Origin: Streptomyces sp. TLI_146
Lineage (GTDB): Bacteria; Actinomycetota; Actinomycetes; Streptomycetales; Streptomycetaceae
DNA: 64,000 nt
Reading direction: 5' to 3'
Assembly: GCF_002846415.1 (NCBI RefSeq)
Contig: NZ_PJMX01000001.1
Coordinates: 2,542,001-2,606,000, forward strand
Made by a program: the position numbers and the translations under genes. How positions within the stretch are numbered: the stretch's first letter is position 1; the number at the start of each line of letters is the position of its first letter. Below are positions 61,401 through 64,000 of this stretch, piece after piece. A model generated the notes under the pieces. The model saw only the letters and a program-made list of their open reading frames with translations, had not been told where the DNA came from and made no database searches.

Positions 61401-62433
61401 CGTAGCTGAGGAACAGATCGGCCGGAAGAGCGGGCCTGCGGCGGGTGAAGGCGTCCCGGATCCGCAGCCGGATCTCCTCGTTGACGGTCGGCATCGAGGT
61501 GATCCGGCCCTCGGTGACGACGGAGGCGAGCCGCTCGAAGGCGGACAGCAGCGAGTTGGAGAGCCCGGCCTCGTCGCCGAAGGTCGCCAGCGTCTCCTCG
61601 TAGGCGTAGTAGGGGCGGTACGGGATCTCCACCGCGCCCCAGTACGCGGTGAGTTCGTCGCCGGAGAGCCCGGCCGGGAAGCGGTCGAACTTGAGCCGGG
61701 CGAGCGCCCGGCCGGCGTCCGCCTTCTCCTTCTCGCCCTCGTCGATGCGCATCGGGACGGGCAGGATGCGGATGTTCTGCCCGCTGTAGCGCTCGTCTAT
61801 CTGGCGGGCCACGGAGGCGGCGCCGTCTATGGACTGGTCGCTGAGGGTGAAGCAGTCCACCAGGACGTCGGGGAGGTGGACGGTGCAGATGTCGGCGATG
61901 TCGCTGAGGCCGGTGCGGCTGTCGATCAGGACGTAGTCGTAGTTCTCCTTCATGTCCTCGCGCAGGGCGTCGAAGAAGTGGCCGCCGCCGAGCCGGTCGT
62001 AGAAGTTGTCCCAGTCGAAAGTGGAGACGGTCGCCGAGTACTCGCGGTTCTGCCGTCCGGCGGACACGAAGTCCAGGGTGCCGCCGTCGGGGAACTGCCA
62101 GCCCAGGGCCTCCGGGGTCAGCGAGACCGCGTGCGGCTGGATGCGCGCGTAGTCGCGGTGCCAGTCGTCCGAGCGCGGCACGGGACTGGTGGCGGCCCAG
62201 GCGTATTCGGTGATGAGATCGATGACCCCGGTGGTGGCGCCGAGCGTCGAGGGGTCCAGGAACGGGTGGAAGAAGCGGTGCAGCCCCGGGGCCTCCAGGT
62301 CCCAGTCCACCGCGAGGACCCGCTTGCCGTTGGCGGCAAGGATCCAGGCCGTGTTGGCGAGGGCCATGGTGCGGCCCGTACCACCCTTGTACGAGTAGAA
62401 CGTGACGATGCGTCCGTCACGACTGGCTGTCAT
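58498..62433 (-). CDS. fxsT: FxSxx-COOH system NB-ARC/TPR protein FxsT (ParA-like + TIR-like + NB-ARC + TPR)
   Basis: 1311 aa. Residues 1-300: MinD/ParA-like ATPase with the deviant Walker A KGGTGRT (16-22) and VLIDSRTG. About 335-450: TIR-like domain (DLFLSYVAENRMWADWIE ... VVLLSSAYLKS). About 490-800: NB-ARC ATPase, P-loop YGLGGVGKT (524-532), LLVFDNADDP, LPLAVEQAAAW. About 900-1300: eight or so TPR-like repeats with recurring LGxxHPxT(L/Y)xxxxNLA. This is an NLR-like architecture and matches the TPR protein of FxSxx-COOH RiPP systems. ATG 62433; its start overlaps fxsC by 17 bp. Confidence 0.88.
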   Translation of the reverse strand: MTASRDGRIVTFYSYKGGTGRTMALANTAWILAANGKRVLAVDWDLEAPGLHRFFHPFLDPSTLGATTGVIDLITEYAWAATSPVPRSDDWHRDYARIQPHAVSLTPEALGWQFPDGGTLDFVSAGRQNREYSATVSTFDWDNFYDRLGGGHFFDALREDMKENYDYVLIDSRTGLSDIADICTVHLPDVLVDCFTLSDQSIDGAASVARQIDERYSGQNIRILPVPMRIDEGEKEKADAGRALARLKFDRFPAGLSGDELTAYWGAVEIPYRPYYAYEETLATFGDEAGLSNSLLSAFERLASVVTEGRITSMPTVNEEIRLRIRDAFTRRRPALPADLFLSYVAENRMWADWIESVLTRAGFRVVPRDVSTEPSSADGEAVAAENAARTVVLLSSAYLKSARAVEIWSRAAAEDPSGARRQLLPLRVGDVRLTAPYIDRNPVDLFRLDEVHATTALLRALERPVQISDGVAPGPRFPGTVPKIWNAPPRNPGFTGRSLVLERMRDQLGGGLAVVLPQPQTLYGLGGVGKTQVALEYVHRFMADYDLVWWMSAEQPDEVVAGLAELGVRLGVQGGDDMNSASREAIDLLRRGVPTSRWLLVFDNADDPEQLKRFFPPGGPGHVLVTSRNQTWSQYGDALPVDVFLREESIEHLQRRAPGLSVDDADQVATAVGDLPLAVEQAAAWIAETATPVAAYLEQLAQQAPSVLALNQPAGYPEPVAATWNVSIERLKQRSPAAVRLLQLCAFFAPEPISANLLYSKEMIDALKPYDATLQEKLVLGRVIREIGRFALAKVDQVGSSIQVHRLVQAVIRAQLSDEEQMDARHAVHRILAGARPDADEPIDNPETWAQFNTIWPHLTPSGARLCDEPETRRLLIDRVRYLWKRGDFNAAANLAEDLREEWREKLGPNDLQYLYLRFHLSNILRSRGRYVEAMELDEETLARQTEVLGASHPHTYMTTSALAMDLGALGQYSKAMELATEAHEGFRQIFDESHPRTLAAANNLALNMRMLGQYARARELDQDVYDRRTEVLGPEHPYTLSSAMNLARDLREIGRYEDSVALLSRTYDLYKEQLGRAFPGTLAAAKSLAVSLRRAGRLDDARRLTTATRNRYRAKYTSANPDWLACDLNMAADLFAAGDSAAARDAAQEVVDQYIKVPGERHPYTLAATNNLGIYQWGCGALDAADTLLENTIRTMRDILGENHPHALFATVNLANVKADMGDLESALEIERNAVARLREVLGAHHPETLACAANMAVTLDGLGRKEEATHLRAEAVEELQRLLGDEHAFVRIARDERRVQRDLEPLAV

Positions 62434-63757
62434 CCGTCTCCTCCGCATCGGGCGCGTGATCGAGCCTGTCGGGGATGTACTGCGTGGTGCCGAAATCGGT
62501 GCCCATCGGCCCGACCAGGCGCGGCCGTTCGGTGTGCCCGCCCCCCGCGGGCGGATAGACCGTCGCGTGTCTCAGATACTGCTGTGCCGCCGCCTCCACG
62601 ACCTGGGGCAGTATCTGCCCGAAGGCCTCCATGCTCGGTACGCCCTTGGCTGCGGCCCGGCACGCGGCCCGCCCCTGGCGCATCTTGGACGGCATGGTCT
62701 CTTCCAGACGGCGTGTCAACTCCACCTCCGAGGCCCGGCTCTGATGGTCGTCGCGGTTCCACGGGACGACCACGCTCACCCAGGGCCGGTGCTCGGCGTC
62801 GAAGGCCGCGAGCCGGGCGCGCCGGTCCTCGTCCTCCAGCGCCCACCGGTCCACCAGCAGGACCTCGGGCCGCGACGGCGGCTGTTTGCCGTCGAGGTGC
62901 AGCACCTCCTCGTCGAAGGAGGAGACGGTGGTCTGGTAGTTGAGCGAGCGCACCATGTCCTCCGCCACCAGCGCGAGCGGCCGGGCGGAGATGGGGTGGT
63001 AGGGGTTCCACTCCAGCGGGCTGTCCCCGTAGTACGCGTCGTCGCGGCCCTCGGGCAGCTCGTGGCGGGTGGGCGCGGCGACGGTGACGTGCATCGGGCG
63101 GGGGCCCTCGCCGGCGGCCGCGCCGAAGGCGCTGGGCGCCAGCCGGTAGTCGACGTGGCGGCCGGGCCGTATCGCGGTGGCGTCGGCGACGCTCACGATC
63201 CGTTTGGCGAGCTCGTAGACCGCGCGTTCGTACTCCTCGGCGAATATCCGCAGCTTGATCAGCCCGTAGAGGCCGTCGGTGACATAGCGGTCGCCGAAGG
63301 CCCGGTGGTTGAACTGCAACCGCTCGGCGGGCCCGGGCAGTTGCTCGGGCGGGACCGGCACCCACAGGGCCGGCACGATCGCCTCGGCCGGGCGGTTGGT
63401 GTACGCCTGGTGCTGGATGGTGCGCTGCTCGAACGCGTACCACTCGCGGCCGCACATCTCGCTCGCGAAGTAGCGCGGCGAGAACAGCGGCACGAACACC
63501 CGGCAGGAGGCGAGGACTTCGCCGAGACGCTCCGACCAGCCCTCGCCGGACCGTATCTCCCGGTCCATGAAGCCGGCGGGCGCACCGGCGGGCAGGTCGG
63601 TCATGGCCATCACATGGCCGCAGAGATCACGGAAGAGCCGCTCCACCCACATGTCGGGGTCCGGGCCGCCCGCCCCGTACCTCGGCGTGTGCGCGTAACT
63701 CAGAAAGAAGTAGGGCCGATGTTGGTCGGCCGGACGCGGCTGCGCTGATGCGTGCAC
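62417..63757 (-). CDS. fxsC: FxSxx-COOH system TIR-like protein FxsC
   Basis: 446 aa from GTG 63757 (GGACGGGGG upstream). The N-terminal TIR-like domain has PYFFLSYAHT (about 14-23), CRVFVPLFSPRYFASEMCGREW with the conserved S-x2-Y ... C-x2-EW box, and a central part (DYRLAPSAF, HVTVAAPTRHELPEGRD) found in FxsC proteins. The C-terminal region, about 260-446, includes VSVVVPWNRDDHQS and a helix rich in Ala/Glu. Role unknown; it is assumed to act with FxsT on signals connected with the FxSxx-COOH peptide. Next to the 3' end of another gene at 63818. Confidence 0.87.
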   Translation of the reverse strand: MHASAQPRPADQHRPYFFLSYAHTPRYGAGGPDPDMWVERLFRDLCGHVMAMTDLPAGAPAGFMDREIRSGEGWSERLGEVLASCRVFVPLFSPRYFASEMCGREWYAFEQRTIQHQAYTNRPAEAIVPALWVPVPPEQLPGPAERLQFNHRAFGDRYVTDGLYGLIKLRIFAEEYERAVYELAKRIVSVADATAIRPGRHVDYRLAPSAFGAAAGEGPRPMHVTVAAPTRHELPEGRDDAYYGDSPLEWNPYHPISARPLALVAEDMVRSLNYQTTVSSFDEEVLHLDGKQPPSRPEVLLVDRWALEDEDRRARLAAFDAEHRPWVSVVVPWNRDDHQSRASEVELTRRLEETMPSKMRQGRAACRAAAKGVPSMEAFGQILPQVVEAAAQQYLRHATVYPPAGGGHTERPRLVGPMGTDFGTTQYIPDRLDHAPDAEETDDSQS

Positions 63758-63817
63758 ACGACCCCCGTCCTGCAGTATTGAAGAACATCATTCCGGAGCG
63801 CACGGCGCTCCATCCCC

Positions 63818-64000
63818 TCACCGTTCGGTCAAACAAGGCCGCTTTTCGGTCATCCACTCCACCGCATGGTCCACCGCCCCCTTGATCGAAAACAACCGGG
63901 CGGTTCTCCGTCCCAGCTGCCACTCTTTGCGCATTTCTTCCGGAAGGTCGGCCCCGACCGCCTCGAAGTCGCTGTCGTCGAGATCGACGTCGGGATAGTG
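63818..64000 (-). CDS. C-terminal fragment of an unidentified gene upstream of fxsC
   Basis: 60 codons are visible, ending at a TGA at 63818-63820: ...HYPDVDLDDSDFEAVGADLP and the ending WMTEKRPCLTER. The frame is open to the right edge and acidic then helical. It lies 60 bp upstream of fxsC on the same strand, so it is probably in the same operon. I do not recognise the family; the position fits one of the other FxSxx-COOH system genes (precursor peptide, radical-SAM enzyme or HExxH protein), but nothing in the fragment proves it. It does not end in the FxSxx pattern, so it is not the precursor. Confidence 0.6.
   Translation of the reverse strand, partial: HYPDVDLDDSDFEAVGADLPEEMRKEWQLGRRTARLFSIKGAVDHAVEWMTEKRPCLTER

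Noticed and set aside
58564..62943. 1459-codon plus-strand frame antisense to fxsT/fxsC
   Set aside because: Compositional shadow with no motif; the minus strand carries ordered ATPase, TIR, NB-ARC and TPR domains.

Overview
The window is chromosomal DNA of a high-GC actinomycete, almost certainly a Streptomyces. The reasons are very high GC at third codon positions, frequent GTG starts, one TTA leucine codon in the whole window, and a typical streptomycete gene set: class F sortase, an LPMO with a LAETG sorting motif, a SoxR with a C-x2-C-x-C-x5-C cluster, DnaE2 with a Y-family partner, and FxsC/FxsT proteins. I saw no rRNA or tRNA gene, CRISPR array, prophage or transposase. The region looks like ordinary core or near-core chromosome with one broken gene (28162-29348). 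By eye there are about 51 protein genes.

Layout. 1-20 kb is lipid and small-molecule catabolism with many local regulators. It holds a TetR/acyl-CoA synthetase/SDR operon, a secreted DUF1343 (NamZ-like) protein, an erythromycin-esterase-like secreted protein with a TTA codon, a penicillin acylase, soxR, a MaoC hydratase with its TetR, an acyl-CoA dehydrogenase with its TetR, and a Zn-alcohol dehydrogenase/aldehyde dehydrogenase pair. Near-identical palindromes tie several of these into small TetR regulons. 19.5-27 kb holds a class F sortase with a secreted membrane-anchored protein, a CitMHS transporter, a molybdopterin oxidoreductase with a TetR, and homogentisate dioxygenase (hmgA).

27-44.9 kb is mainly regulatory and cell-surface. 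It contains a GntR regulator, a frameshifted Type-ISP C-terminal-domain gene, a CaiB-type CoA transferase, a membrane Ser/Thr kinase and a GDSL esterase. A translationally coupled surface-glycan cluster follows (two GT2 glycosyltransferases, a polysaccharide deacetylase, a flippase and a convergent GH39-like hydrolase). Then come a DUF5925-AAA ATPase, a short GntR regulator, a DUF402 protein, the LAETG-anchored LPMO and a secreted lipase.

45-50.7 kb is an SOS mutagenesis operon, dnaE2 plus a Y-family polymerase that has lost catalytic acids, with a LexA box upstream. It is followed by a DUF3533-type membrane protein. 50.8-56.2 kb is a complete peptide-type ABC importer operon (permease, binding lipoprotein, permease, fused double ATPase). 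56.4-58.4 kb has a band-7 protein and an alpha/beta hydrolase.

The most striking locus is at the right edge (58.5-64 kb): fxsC and fxsT of an FxSxx-COOH system, plus the 3' end of a further gene. FxsT joins a ParA/MinD-like ATPase, a TIR-like domain, an NB-ARC ATPase and a TPR array, the plan of an NLR-type immune or signalling receptor. The RiPP precursor and radical-SAM enzyme of such systems would lie beyond base 64000.
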